This document shows positions 22,660 through 31,972 of a DNA stretch of 41,673 nt, in pieces (position 1 is the stretch's first letter; every line of letters begins with the position of its first letter). The position numbers and the translations under genes were made by a program. Origin of the DNA: a virus. A model generated the notes under the pieces. That model was given only the letters and a program-made list of their open reading frames with translations. It ran no database searches and was not told where the DNA came from. Location of the stretch: IMG/VR virus record IMGVR_UViG_3300047362_000404, positions 1 to 41,673 of that record. One strand, given 5' to 3'.

Positions 22660-25600
22660 ATGGCATTTAGGCAGATTAAATCCCCTGCACTAGCGGACAA
22701 GGCGGTAATCAATACTAAGCTTGACGAAAGTGCGGTACAGGGACAATCAACCCTTCAAGGTATGGTAAACCCTGCGGATTGTTTCACGCTTCTCTATGAT
22801 GTCAATTCCGACTCATTAAAGAAGATTGGTGCAGACGCATTCTTCGCATCTTTCAGTACATCTGATCTAAGCGAAGGATCTAACCTATACTATACCGCTG
22901 ATCGTGCTAATGCTGATGTTGCTGCTCAAATCGACGCAGACGTTCTAGTAGAAACTCAACGCGCACAAGCTGCAGAAACACTACTACAAAACAACATCGA
23001 CGCAGAATCAAGTGCTCGTGCTCAAGCAGACGTTACCCTACAGGCTAACATCACTGCGGAAGAGACACGCGCAAAGGCACGTGAAGATTCAATCGAAGCT
23101 GCATATCAGTCAGCAGACGCAAATCTACAGTCACAGTTAAATAACTTCATCAACAACGTAGACAGCGATTCACTAGACTCTCTAGCAGAAATCGTAGAAG
23201 CATTCCAAAACGCTGATGACGCGTTATCTGCTTCTATCATCGCAAACGCTACTGCGATCACGAGCGAAGTTAACCGTGCTGTTGCAAAAGAAACAGAAAT
23301 CAACGACCGTCTTACTGTCGAAATCTCTCGCGCACAATCAGCAGAAACTTCACTTGCTGGTCTAATCGGCGCGGAAGAGACTGCACGTATCGCTGGTGAC
23401 AACGCACTATCTGCACGACTAGACACAGAAGAGACCAAGTCTACTTCTCTACAGTCTCAGATCACTACTGAAGTTAGTCGCGCTAGTGGAGAAGAGTCAC
23501 GCATCGAAGGTCGTCTTGACAGTGAAATCACTCGTGCTACTGGTGCAGAAGTTGCAAACGCACAGAACATCCAAGACGAAATCAACGCACGTGCTGTTGC
23601 AGATACACAAGTTCGTACCGACCTAGGTGCTGACATTGTTACTGCTGAAGCAGCTGCTAAGGCACACGCTGAAGCACAAGACGCACTAATGATTGGTGAT
23701 GCATCTGTAGACGGTACTGTATCTAATACTGTTACTGACCGCATCGCAACTGCAAAAGCAGAAGCAATCACTGAATCAAGCAACTCTGTTGCAATCGAGA
23801 ACGCTGCACGTATCGCAGGCGATTCTGATCTAAACGTTCGCGTTGATACAGAAATCTTACGTGCGACTACTGCTGAAACTGTCCTACAAGACAACATCGA
23901 TGCAGAAGAAGTCCGTGCAACTGCTGCTGAAGCAAACCTACAAACACAGGTCAACTTCATCACATCAAACACTGATCCAGCTGCTCTAGACTCACTAACA
24001 GAAATCGTTAGTGCATTCCAGTCATCTGATTCAGACATGTCTGCTCTTATCGCATCTAACACAACTGCGATTTCATCCGAAGCAACAACTCGTGCATCTG
24101 CTGACACTATCCTACAGGGTAACATCGACGCAGAGGCATCAACTCGTTCAACTGCTGACGCTGGTCTACAATCTCAGATTGACCAGATCAATGTTGACAT
24201 TCAAGTTGAGAAAGATGATGTTCTTGATGAAGCAAAAGCATACACGGATCAAGAAGCTGATTCACACATGGCGGAAGCGAAACAACACGCTGACGCACAA
24301 GATACTGCACTAATCGGTGACGCTTCCGTAAATGGAACTAGTGGAAACACTGTCACTGCTCGTATCGCAACTGCGAAACAACAGGCTGTATCACACGCAA
24401 ACTCAATCGTTGCTACAGAAGAAGCTGCTCGTATCGCTGCAGATGATGCACTATCTCTACGTACTACTGTACTAGAAGGTGAGATGGATGCGGTTCAGGT
24501 TCTTTCTTCACAGAACGAAACTGACCTACGTGCAGAAGAAGTTGCTCGTGCTTCTGGAGACTCAGATCTACAGGCGCAAGTCGATGCATTAAACTCGAAC
24601 ACTACAATTGAAGTTGATGATCTACAAGATCAGATCACTGCTGAAGTTCTACGTGCTCAAGGTGCAGAACAGACTAACGCTGCTTCAGTTGTTACAGAAC
24701 GTCAACGCGCTGAAGGTGTAGAATCAAGTCTACGTACAGACATCAACACAAACATCGGCAACATCTCTACGAACGCAGGTAACATCACTATTGAACAAGC
24801 TGCGCGTATTGCTGGAGATGCGGCACTATCGACTCGTGTTGATACCATAGAAGAAGGTTTCACAAACGTTGACTCTGATCTACAATCTCAGATCTTCGCA
24901 GAAGTCGCTCGCGCATCTGGTGCTGAAACTGTCCTAACAAATCAGGTAACTGGTCTACAGGGTCAAATCACAGACAACGATTCAGACATTCTTGCTCTAC
25001 AAGGACTAGTTGGTTCTGACGTACAAGATCTACAAGATCAACTTGACGCAGAAATCACTCGTGCTACTGTCGCAGAGGGAGTTAACGCTGCTTCTGTAGT
25101 TGCTGAGAAGAACCGTGCTGAAGGTATCGAAGGCGGTCTACGTACTGACGTAGATAGTGTTCAGGTACAGGTTACTGCAAACGATTCTGATATCCTTGCA
25201 CTGCAAAATCTACAAGGAACAGATGTTGCTGATCTACAGAATCAGTTGGACGCAGAAGTTTTACGTGCGACTGGCGTTGAAGGTGGTATCCGTACTGACC
25301 TAACAACTCTAGAAGGTCGTGTTGACTTCATCGTTTCTAACGAAGATGGTGCTGCACTAGATTCACTAACAGAAATCGTTAGTGCATTCCAAGAAGCAGA
25401 TTCAGATCTACAAGGTGTTATCGATGCTAACGGTGGTCGTCTAACTACTCTAGAAACAGAGATGGACGCAGTTGAACTACGTGCTACTGACCTAGAAGCG
25501 AAAGACGTTGCTCACACAAACCGTCTAAACGGTCTAGATTCTGATCAACTAGTTCAGAACGGTCGTCTAAACGTTGCCGAAGCAGATATCGTTGCACTAG

Positions 25601-28137
25601 AAACTAAGCAAGGTTCTGCACTTCTACAAACTGTTGCTACTAACATCTCAGACGCAATCAACGAACTACACGCAGAAATCGACGTAGAAGTTGGTGATCT
25701 AACTGCTCTAGAGGGTCGCGTAACAACTGCTGAAGGTGAAATCGATACTCTACAGTCTGAAATGGACGCGGTAGAAGATCGTGCAACTTCACTAGAAACT
25801 CGTATGACTACAGAAGAAGGTCACGTTGACGTTCTACAAGGTCAGATGGGTACGCAGGTACTAACAACAACTGCATCAACTGTTACTGCTGCTGTTAACG
25901 AGTTACACGCTCAGACAGACGTAGACGAAGGTCGTATCTCTACTCTAGAAGGTGAGATGGACGCAGTCGAAGGTCGCGCAACTTCACTAGAAAGTCGTGC
26001 AACCGCAACTGAAGCGAAGGACATCGAACAAGATGGTCGTCTAACAGTTAACGAAGCAGACATCGATGCACTAGAAACTAAGGTTGGTTCTTCAACTGAA
26101 ACTCTAGACACAACTGCACAAACTCTTGTTGGTGCAATCAACGAAGTACACGGTGAGACAGACACTAATACATCTGGTCTTGCTGCTGCTGTTGCACGTG
26201 CAGACGCTGACAGTGACGCTCTAGTACAAGAGATCGCTGATCGTACTGCTGCAGATACGCAGATCCGTATCGATCTTGCTGCTGATCGTACAATTGATCA
26301 AGCAGACTACATCGCACGTGACGCGGTTGTCCTTGCATCTGCACAGACTTACGCAGAAGCAGAAGCGGACGACGCAGAAGCTGCTGCTAAGACATATGCA
26401 GACGGTATCGTTGCAAACGAAGCTGCTCTACGTACAGGTGCTGACGCAACTCTACAGGGTAACATCGACGCAGAAGCAACTGCACGTCAAATCGCTGACA
26501 ACGGTCTAGACTCACGTCTAACAGTTGTTGAGACAGAGATGACTGCAACTCAACTTGCTGCTGGTGTAAACGCTGATGGTACTTACATCACACCAACATC
26601 AACTAACTACCTGAATTCATCTACTTCTCTCGCAGACGCAGACGCGAAGTTAGACGCTGCCATTAAGGCAGTTGATAACACTCGTAACTCAGGTATCAAC
26701 AACCTACAGTCACAGATTGACGCAGAGATCGCACGTGCGAGTGCTGCGGAAGATGCAAACACCGTTCTAATCAATGGTGAGACTACTCGTGCAACTGGTG
26801 TAGAATCAGATTTGTCTGCATTGATCAATGTCAACGCACAGTCAATCGTAGATGAGTCTACACGTGCACAGGGTGTTGAATCATCACTACAGTCTCAGAT
26901 CGACTTTGTCGTATCTAACACAGACTCTGCCGCACTTGATTCTCTAACAGAGATCGTTGCTGCACTACAGTCTGGAGACGGTGATCTACTATCTCTAATC
27001 CAAACTAACCAAACAGACATCTCCACTAACGCTTCTGGACTTGCACAAGAGATCATTGATCGTGCGGCACAGGGCGCTGCGATTCGTGGTGAGTTCGCTG
27101 CTGCGGATACAAACCTACAGACTCAGATCGACGGTAAAGTCGCTAAGTCTGGAGACACGATGTCTGGTTCCCTATCAATGGGCGGCAACAAGGTAACTTC
27201 AGTCGCTAACGGTACAGACCCACAAGACGCGGTAAACAAGGGTCAGTTGGATGCAGGTCTTGCTGCACAACACATCTCGCAGTTCTCAACTACAGATGTA
27301 ACCGAAGGTGATAACCTATACTTCACAACTGCTCGCGCACGTTCTTCAGTATCTGCTGTAGACACTGCGGGTGAAGGTAAGGTATCTTACGACCCATCGA
27401 CAGGTGCATTCTCAATCGATACTGCAAAGACCATGTTGGAACTTGCAGACGTTGCTGATACTGCATACGACGGTAAGAATGGTTATGTACTACGTGTAAA
27501 CAACACTCTAGACGGAATGTCTCTACAGGATCCAACTCAGTTGGCATTCAACAACGCACAACGCCAGACAATGGCTGGTGACGGTGCGCAGACTACATTC
27601 GCGATAGATTTTTACACACAAGACCAGAACGCAATCGTCTTTGTTGGTGGTGTTATTCAGGATCCAGGCGTACACTACTCCATCGATGCACAGGCACAAA
27701 CTATTACATTCAACGCTGCAATCCCAGTTGGTACACAGGCGGTTATCATCGCACAGTCTACTAACTCAGTTGGTGTACTAGATCCTAAGTCGGTTGGTTT
27801 AGAAACTCTTGCTGACAATATCAAGGTATTTGAACAAGGTAACGATGTTGTTGTTGGAACTTCTGCTACAGTAGTTTCTGCATTCAACAAGACAACTTAC
27901 CGTTCTGCTAAGTATGTTGTAACAGTAGAGTCTGGTGGTGAATTCGAAACTCGTGAGGCACTAGTTGTCCACGATGGAACATCTGCTTACATTGTTGAGT
28001 ATGGTGTCGTATTCACTGGTTCATCATTCCTAGGTGATACAGACGTTCGTGTAAACGGACAGAGTATTGAACTACTATACACCGCTGAATCAGCAGGTGC
28101 GGTAGTTTCTGTCTCAGTAACATACGTTGACGCATAA
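22660..28137 (+). CDS. Giant coiled-coil tail/collar fibre protein (1825 aa)
   Basis: A long trimeric-fibre-type protein. Seen: a conserved-looking N-terminus MAFRQIKSPALADKAVINTK; DLSEGSNLYYTADRA (about residues 69-83); then more than 1300 residues of heptad-like Ala/Glu/Asp/Leu sequence (units such as EEVRATAAEANLQTQV) interrupted by at least four copies of a roughly 30-residue module around ALDSLTEIVSAFQ; then TTDVTEGDNLYFTTARAR (about 1546-1563) echoing the N-terminal motif; and a C-terminal beta region with NAIVFVGGVIQDPGVHYSID (about 1655-1674) and a final YVDA. SD TAGGAG precedes the ATG. Predicted extended length and end domains suit a host-contact fibre; receptor unknown. Codons are uniformly CGT/GGT/CTA-type, as in highly expressed genes here. 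Confidence 0.75.
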   Translation: MAFRQIKSPALADKAVINTKLDESAVQGQSTLQGMVNPADCFTLLYDVNSDSLKKIGADAFFASFSTSDLSEGSNLYYTADRANADVAAQIDADVLVETQRAQAAETLLQNNIDAESSARAQADVTLQANITAEETRAKAREDSIEAAYQSADANLQSQLNNFINNVDSDSLDSLAEIVEAFQNADDALSASIIANATAITSEVNRAVAKETEINDRLTVEISRAQSAETSLAGLIGAEETARIAGDNALSARLDTEETKSTSLQSQITTEVSRASGEESRIEGRLDSEITRATGAEVANAQNIQDEINARAVADTQVRTDLGADIVTAEAAAKAHAEAQDALMIGDASVDGTVSNTVTDRIATAKAEAITESSNSVAIENAARIAGDSDLNVRVDTEILRATTAETVLQDNIDAEEVRATAAEANLQTQVNFITSNTDPAALDSLTEIVSAFQSSDSDMSALIASNTTAISSEATTRASADTILQGNIDAEASTRSTADAGLQSQIDQINVDIQVEKDDVLDEAKAYTDQEADSHMAEAKQHADAQDTALIGDASVNGTSGNTVTARIATAKQQAVSHANSIVATEEAARIAADDALSLRTTVLEGEMDAVQVLSSQNETDLRAEEVARASGDSDLQAQVDALNSNTTIEVDDLQDQITAEVLRAQGAEQTNAASVVTERQRAEGVESSLRTDINTNIGNISTNAGNITIEQAARIAGDAALSTRVDTIEEGFTNVDSDLQSQIFAEVARASGAETVLTNQVTGLQGQITDNDSDILALQGLVGSDVQDLQDQLDAEITRATVAEGVNAASVVAEKNRAEGIEGGLRTDVDSVQVQVTANDSDILALQNLQGTDVADLQNQLDAEVLRATGVEGGIRTDLTTLEGRVDFIVSNEDGAALDSLTEIVSAFQEADSDLQGVIDANGGRLTTLETEMDAVELRATDLEAKDVAHTNRLNGLDSDQLVQNGRLNVAEADIVALETKQGSALLQTVATNISDAINELHAEIDVEVGDLTALEGRVTTAEGEIDTLQSEMDAVEDRATSLETRMTTEEGHVDVLQGQMGTQVLTTTASTVTAAVNELHAQTDVDEGRISTLEGEMDAVEGRATSLESRATATEAKDIEQDGRLTVNEADIDALETKVGSSTETLDTTAQTLVGAINEVHGETDTNTSGLAAAVARADADSDALVQEIADRTAADTQIRIDLAADRTIDQADYIARDAVVLASAQTYAEAEADDAEAAAKTYADGIVANEAALRTGADATLQGNIDAEATARQIADNGLDSRLTVVETEMTATQLAAGVNADGTYITPTSTNYLNSSTSLADADAKLDAAIKAVDNTRNSGINNLQSQIDAEIARASAAEDANTVLINGETTRATGVESDLSALINVNAQSIVDESTRAQGVESSLQSQIDFVVSNTDSAALDSLTEIVAALQSGDGDLLSLIQTNQTDISTNASGLAQEIIDRAAQGAAIRGEFAAADTNLQTQIDGKVAKSGDTMSGSLSMGGNKVTSVANGTDPQDAVNKGQLDAGLAAQHISQFSTTDVTEGDNLYFTTARARSSVSAVDTAGEGKVSYDPSTGAFSIDTAKTMLELADVADTAYDGKNGYVLRVNNTLDGMSLQDPTQLAFNNAQRQTMAGDGAQTTFAIDFYTQDQNAIVFVGGVIQDPGVHYSIDAQAQTITFNAAIPVGTQAVIIAQSTNSVGVLDPKSVGLETLADNIKVFEQGNDVVVGTSATVVSAFNKTTYRSAKYVVTVESGGEFETREALVVHDGTSAYIVEYGVVFTGSSFLGDTDVRVNGQSIELLYTAESAGAVVSVSVTYVDA

Positions 28138-28156
28138 GGAACACGTGATAATAGTC

Positions 28157-28179
28157 GGGGGAGGGATCAGCTCTCCCCC
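28157..28179 (+). terminator. GC-rich hairpin between the two coiled-coil fibre genes
   Basis: Stem GGGGGAG (28157-28163) / CTCCCCC (28173-28179) in the 71-base gap. There is no T run after it, so it may be a weak terminator, attenuator or mRNA-stabilising 3' hairpin rather than a full stop. Confidence 0.5.
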
Positions 28180-28208
28180 ATCCATTAAAATTCTAAAAGG
28201 TAAACAAA

Positions 28209-30206
28209 ATGTCTACAAATAAGAAATTTAGAATACAGAACGGCGTTGACGTATCGAATGGTGACATCTCAATCAACGACGTAACTGTAATTGGTGCGGA
28301 CGGTAAGGTTGTACCTGCCGCGATCGCCGATGCTGTTGCAGGTCTGACTTCTTCTGATATCGCAGACCTACAGGCGCAGGTAAGTGCTATTCTGGGAACT
28401 TCTCCAGAAACACTTGACACGCTCCAAGAAATTGTTGCTGCATTTGAAAATGCTGATAGTTCTCTGACAGGTTCTGTTGCTCAGAACGCTTCAGATATCG
28501 CAACAATCAACACTACTCTAACAAACGGTGTTGCAACACCAACAGATGTTGCTGATCTACAATCGCAGGTCACTTCAAACGATACAGACATCGCGGCAAA
28601 CGCTGCGGCAATTGCTGCTGCAAACTCGCGTACTTCTGGTATCAGTACATCTTCAGGTTCATCTAACATTCAGATGGCCGCTGAAGTTGACATGGACAGT
28701 AACAAAGTTACTAACATGACAGATCCAACTGCGGCACAAGATGCGGCAACTAAGGCATATGTTGACGCTGGCGATTCTGCTTCAGTATCAACCGCAGCTG
28801 CTGACGCAACTTCTAAAGCAGATGCGGCAGAAGCAAGTGCTAAGTCACATGCTGATGCGGGTGACGTTGCAAACTCAAACGAAATAAACGTTGAGACTGC
28901 ACGTGCGGTTGCGGTAGAGGGTTCTTTACAGGCACAGATTGATACAGTATCATCTGGTGGTGTATCTGGTCGTCAGTCACTACAAGACGCAATCGACGCA
29001 GAAGAAGTTGCACGTATCGCTGCTGACGCAGTACTTCAGTCAAACATCGATGCAGAAGCAAGTGCTCGTGCTGGTGCAGACAACACTCTACAGTCTAACA
29101 TCGACACAGTATCTGCGGCAGTATCTGCAATCACCAACGGTTCACCAGAAACACTGAATCAGTTGACAGAACTAGTTGCGGCATACGAAGGTGCTGATAC
29201 AAGTCTACAAACTCTGATCGATAACCTAGGTGGTGACGCATCTGCCCTAACGGGTCGTGTATCAACCCTAGAATCAGAAATGGATGCGACTGAAACTGCG
29301 ACTTCGTCTAATGCGTCTGCAATCGCTGCGGAAGTTGTTCGTGCAACTGCTGCTGAAGGTGTTAACGCATCTGCGATCTCCGCAGAGGCAAGTGCTCGTG
29401 CAGCTGCGGTAAGTGCTGAAACAACTGCTCGTCAGAACGCGATCACTGCTGAGACTAACGCTCGCATCCTTGCGGACAACGGTCTACAGTCACAGATCGA
29501 TGCACTAGACAACTCAACAACTGGTGACAAGTCTGACCTACAAGCACAGATCACGTCTAACGATAACGACATCGCTGCTCTACAGAGTCGTGCTGGAACG
29601 ATCGAAGCAGATTACGCAACACAGGCTTCACTGAACAACGAGATCTCTCGTGCAAGTTCAGCGGAAGCAGTTAACGCTGCGGCAATCTCAGACGAACAGA
29701 CTCGTGCGACTGCGGCAGAGCAATCAAACGCTGCTGCGATCACACAAGAAATTCTTGATCGTCAGTCTGCTGATGCGATACTACAAAGTCAGATCGACTT
29801 TATCGAAGAGAACACTGACCAAGCATCACTAGACTCTCTAACAGAGATCGTTAGTGCATTCCAATCAGCGGATAGTTCTACATTAGGTGTTGTAAACTCT
29901 AACACTAGTCGCATCTCTGCACTAGAATCTGGTGTAGTTGCAATCGAAGCATGGGACACTGATAACGTATCAGAAGGTCAAGTCAACCTATACTTCACCG
30001 AATCACGTGCGAAGGCATGTGTCGGTGCGGACAACGGTTCATGCATAGACTACAATCAGGCTTCTGGTAAGTTCTCACTAGATCTATCAGAAACTGCGGG
30101 TGCTCTTGTACCAGACAACTCAACTAACTCGGACAAACTAGACGGACAACACGGTTCACACTACCGTATCGATGTCTACGATGTCAACGGTACTGTTGTC
30201 AACTAA
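28209..30206 (+). CDS. Coiled-coil fibre protein, paralogue of the long fibre (665 aa)
   Basis: Fibre-type protein sharing modules with the 1825-residue neighbour. Seen: an N-terminus KKFRIQNGVDVSNGDISIND (a common fibre start); Ala/Asp-rich heptads; three copies of the module LDSLTEIVSAFQ (as SPETLDTLQEIVAAFENAD, SPETLNQLTELVAAYEGAD and ASLDSLTEIVSAFQSAD); MDSNKVTNMTDPTAAQDAAT (about residues 162-181), a fibre linker; DNVSEGQVNLYFTESRAKA (about 580-598); two Cys in CVGADNGSC; and an end SDKLDGQHGSHYRIDVYDVN. It follows the long fibre with no late promoter between, so both probably belong to one unit, with a terminator behind. Possibly a second segment of the same fibre. Confidence 0.7.
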   Translation: MSTNKKFRIQNGVDVSNGDISINDVTVIGADGKVVPAAIADAVAGLTSSDIADLQAQVSAILGTSPETLDTLQEIVAAFENADSSLTGSVAQNASDIATINTTLTNGVATPTDVADLQSQVTSNDTDIAANAAAIAAANSRTSGISTSSGSSNIQMAAEVDMDSNKVTNMTDPTAAQDAATKAYVDAGDSASVSTAAADATSKADAAEASAKSHADAGDVANSNEINVETARAVAVEGSLQAQIDTVSSGGVSGRQSLQDAIDAEEVARIAADAVLQSNIDAEASARAGADNTLQSNIDTVSAAVSAITNGSPETLNQLTELVAAYEGADTSLQTLIDNLGGDASALTGRVSTLESEMDATETATSSNASAIAAEVVRATAAEGVNASAISAEASARAAAVSAETTARQNAITAETNARILADNGLQSQIDALDNSTTGDKSDLQAQITSNDNDIAALQSRAGTIEADYATQASLNNEISRASSAEAVNAAAISDEQTRATAAEQSNAAAITQEILDRQSADAILQSQIDFIEENTDQASLDSLTEIVSAFQSADSSTLGVVNSNTSRISALESGVVAIEAWDTDNVSEGQVNLYFTESRAKACVGADNGSCIDYNQASGKFSLDLSETAGALVPDNSTNSDKLDGQHGSHYRIDVYDVNGTVVN

Positions 30207-30234
30207 TCCAAGTTCTTAGAACTTCGATGAAAGA

Positions 30235-30259
30235 GGGAGTCTTCGGACTCCCTTTTTTT
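30235..30259 (+). terminator. Rho-independent terminator after the fibre block
   Basis: Perfect 7-bp stem GGGAGTC (30235-30241) / GACTCCC (30246-30252), TTCG loop, followed by seven T residues. It separates the fibre block from the head-tail core genes. Confidence 0.92.
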
Positions 30260-30264
30260 ATGTC

Positions 30265-30272
30265 TATAAATA
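30265..30272 (+). promoter_or_regulatory. T4-type late promoter TATAAATA (upstream of a tandem pair)
   Basis: Perfect late box 6 bases after the terminator T run, and 48 bases before the gp13 start. Confidence 0.8.
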
Positions 30273-30278
30273 AAATCG

Positions 30279-30286
30279 TATAAATA
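30279..30286 (+). promoter_or_regulatory. T4-type late promoter TATAAATA (downstream of a tandem pair)
   Basis: Second perfect box, 14 bases downstream of the first and 34 bases before the gp13 ATG. Its distance to the start codon is similar to that of the other late boxes, so it is the likelier main start. Confidence 0.85.
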
Positions 30287-30319
30287 GAGAGACACACACG
30301 TAACTTCGAGACACATTAG

Positions 30320-31087
30320 ATGTACGCTACTGACAGAGAAGAACTAATCGAGTATTGCCTACGTGCACTGGGACATCCAGTTGTTGAGATCAATATCGAT
30401 GACGAACAATTAGATGATCGTGTTGATGAGGCACTTCAATGGTTCCGTGAGAACCACCCAGACGGGTCGAAGAGATATTATCTCAAACATCAACTAACAC
30501 AACAGGATGTCGACACACAGACCGTAGATCTACCGGACGACCTTGATTTGACTGCGGTGGTACGTATGTTACCAGTCTCCCTGTCGAACTCTCAGGGGTG
30601 GTTTAGTGACGCTTGGCAGTATCTACAGTATACCATATCAGACTTCACTCGTGCAAACGGTGTGTTGGGTGATCTGGCGTATTATGAAGGTATGCAACAA
30701 CAGTTATCGCTACTCGACATGAAGTTGATGGGTCGACCACAGATTACTTTTGATCGACAGTACAATCGTGTGAACCTACTTGTTTCCAAAACGAAACTAA
30801 CAGAGGGAGACTTCGTCGTGTTTGAAGTCTATGGTATTCGCAGTCCGGACGATGCAGTGTCCGAATACAATAATCTATGGAACCACCGCTTCCTGAAAGA
30901 ATACACAACTGCACTGATCAAGCGTCAGTGGGGCATCAACCTAATCAAGTTTGACGGTATGTCATTACCTGGCGGGGTTACTATCAATGGTCGTCAAATC
31001 TATGATGACGCAATCGCAGACATCGACAAGATCATGGAGAAGTTCCGATTGGAAGAGGACGAAGGTCCAATGTTCTTTATGGGGTAA
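30320..31087 (+). CDS. 13: Neck protein gp13
   Basis: Head-completion/neck protein that, with gp14, closes the packaged head and provides the tail-docking surface. Seen: N-terminal REELIEYCLRALGHPVVEIN followed by DEQLDDRVDEALQWF, the conserved gp13 opening; a central GVLGDLAYYEGMQQQ region; and a C-terminus ending FRLEEDEGPMFFMG, matching the acidic PPMFFMG-like end of the family. Length 255 residues, somewhat shorter than T4 gp13 (309). It is followed 3 bases later by gp14, the T4 order. Confidence 0.9.
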   Translation: MYATDREELIEYCLRALGHPVVEINIDDEQLDDRVDEALQWFRENHPDGSKRYYLKHQLTQQDVDTQTVDLPDDLDLTAVVRMLPVSLSNSQGWFSDAWQYLQYTISDFTRANGVLGDLAYYEGMQQQLSLLDMKLMGRPQITFDRQYNRVNLLVSKTKLTEGDFVVFEVYGIRSPDDAVSEYNNLWNHRFLKEYTTALIKRQWGINLIKFDGMSLPGGVTINGRQIYDDAIADIDKIMEKFRLEEDEGPMFFMG

Positions 31088-31090
31088 ACC

Positions 31091-31972
31091 ATGGCGACTA
31101 ATCCATACATAAGTCAAAAGAACCGATCCGAACAGAGTTTATATGAGGACTTGATAATCGAGTCTATCAAATTCTACGGACAGGATGTCTATTACCTACC
31201 ACGAGAGATCGTAGAGAAGGAAGACATCTTCCTAGACAGCATTCAGTCTCAGTTCGGTGACGCATATAAGGTCGAGGTCTACATCGAGAACGCAGAAGGG
31301 TTCGATGGAGAGGGAGACATCTTTACCAAGTTTGGTATTGAGATTCGTGACCAAGCCACCTTCGTCATCGCGCGTCGTCGATGGAGAGAGCTGGTCGGTG
31401 ACCGTCTTGCGGATGCGCAGTTCCGACCACGCGAAGGTGATGTGATCTACCTGCCTATGTCCGAGTCACTGTTCCAAGTGATGAAGGTCGAGACGGAGAC
31501 TCCGTTTTATCAGTTATCTCAACTACCTACCTTCCGTATGCAGTGCGAGTTATTCGAGTTCTCAGACGAAGACTTCGACACTGGTATTCCAGACATTGAT
31601 AATGTCGAGGTTGAGGGTGCATTTCAGTACGAACTACAGATGCCTCCAAGAGTCGCAGACGATGAATCCTACTACTTAATTGGGGAAGATGTCCAACAGG
31701 TATTCGACGACTACATACTAAATGGCGAGGTCGCTTCATGGAGTAGTGACACTCGTGTGTTAAAAATTGCACACACAGGTGCGACCGATGGTAAGTATCA
31801 TGAGTGGGCGACAGATCGTCCAGTCGTTGGACCGAATGCGTCTATGACTCCATCTTCACAAGACGAAGGTGTCAATGAAATACAGGTCGATGCGCAGAAT
31901 AAAGTATTCAATGATTGGGAAGAGGACTTCCTCGATTTCAGTGAATCTAATCCGTTTGGAGATATAGTCTAA
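31091..31972 (+). CDS. 14: Neck protein gp14
   Basis: Partner of gp13 in the neck. Seen: ESIKFYGQDVYYLPREIVEK (about residues 25-44), a strong gp14 signature; FGIEIRDQATFVIARRRW (about 81-98); the PREGDVIYLPMSESLFQV stretch; and the C-terminal DWEEDFLDFSESNPFGDIV. Length 293 residues, slightly longer than T4 gp14 (256). The stop overlaps the gp15 ATG by one base (TAATG), showing translational coupling. Confidence 0.9.
   Translation: MATNPYISQKNRSEQSLYEDLIIESIKFYGQDVYYLPREIVEKEDIFLDSIQSQFGDAYKVEVYIENAEGFDGEGDIFTKFGIEIRDQATFVIARRRWRELVGDRLADAQFRPREGDVIYLPMSESLFQVMKVETETPFYQLSQLPTFRMQCELFEFSDEDFDTGIPDIDNVEVEGAFQYELQMPPRVADDESYYLIGEDVQQVFDDYILNGEVASWSSDTRVLKIAHTGATDGKYHEWATDRPVVGPNASMTPSSQDEGVNEIQVDAQNKVFNDWEEDFLDFSESNPFGDIV

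Noticed and set aside
22660-30206. Long reverse-strand open frames (for example 23457-24125, 23106-23438 and 6931-7518)
   Set aside because: They lie antiparallel to strongly coding fibre genes. Their Ser/Ala/Val-rich composition is the complement of the repetitive fibre codons, and none has a supported start or a recognisable domain.
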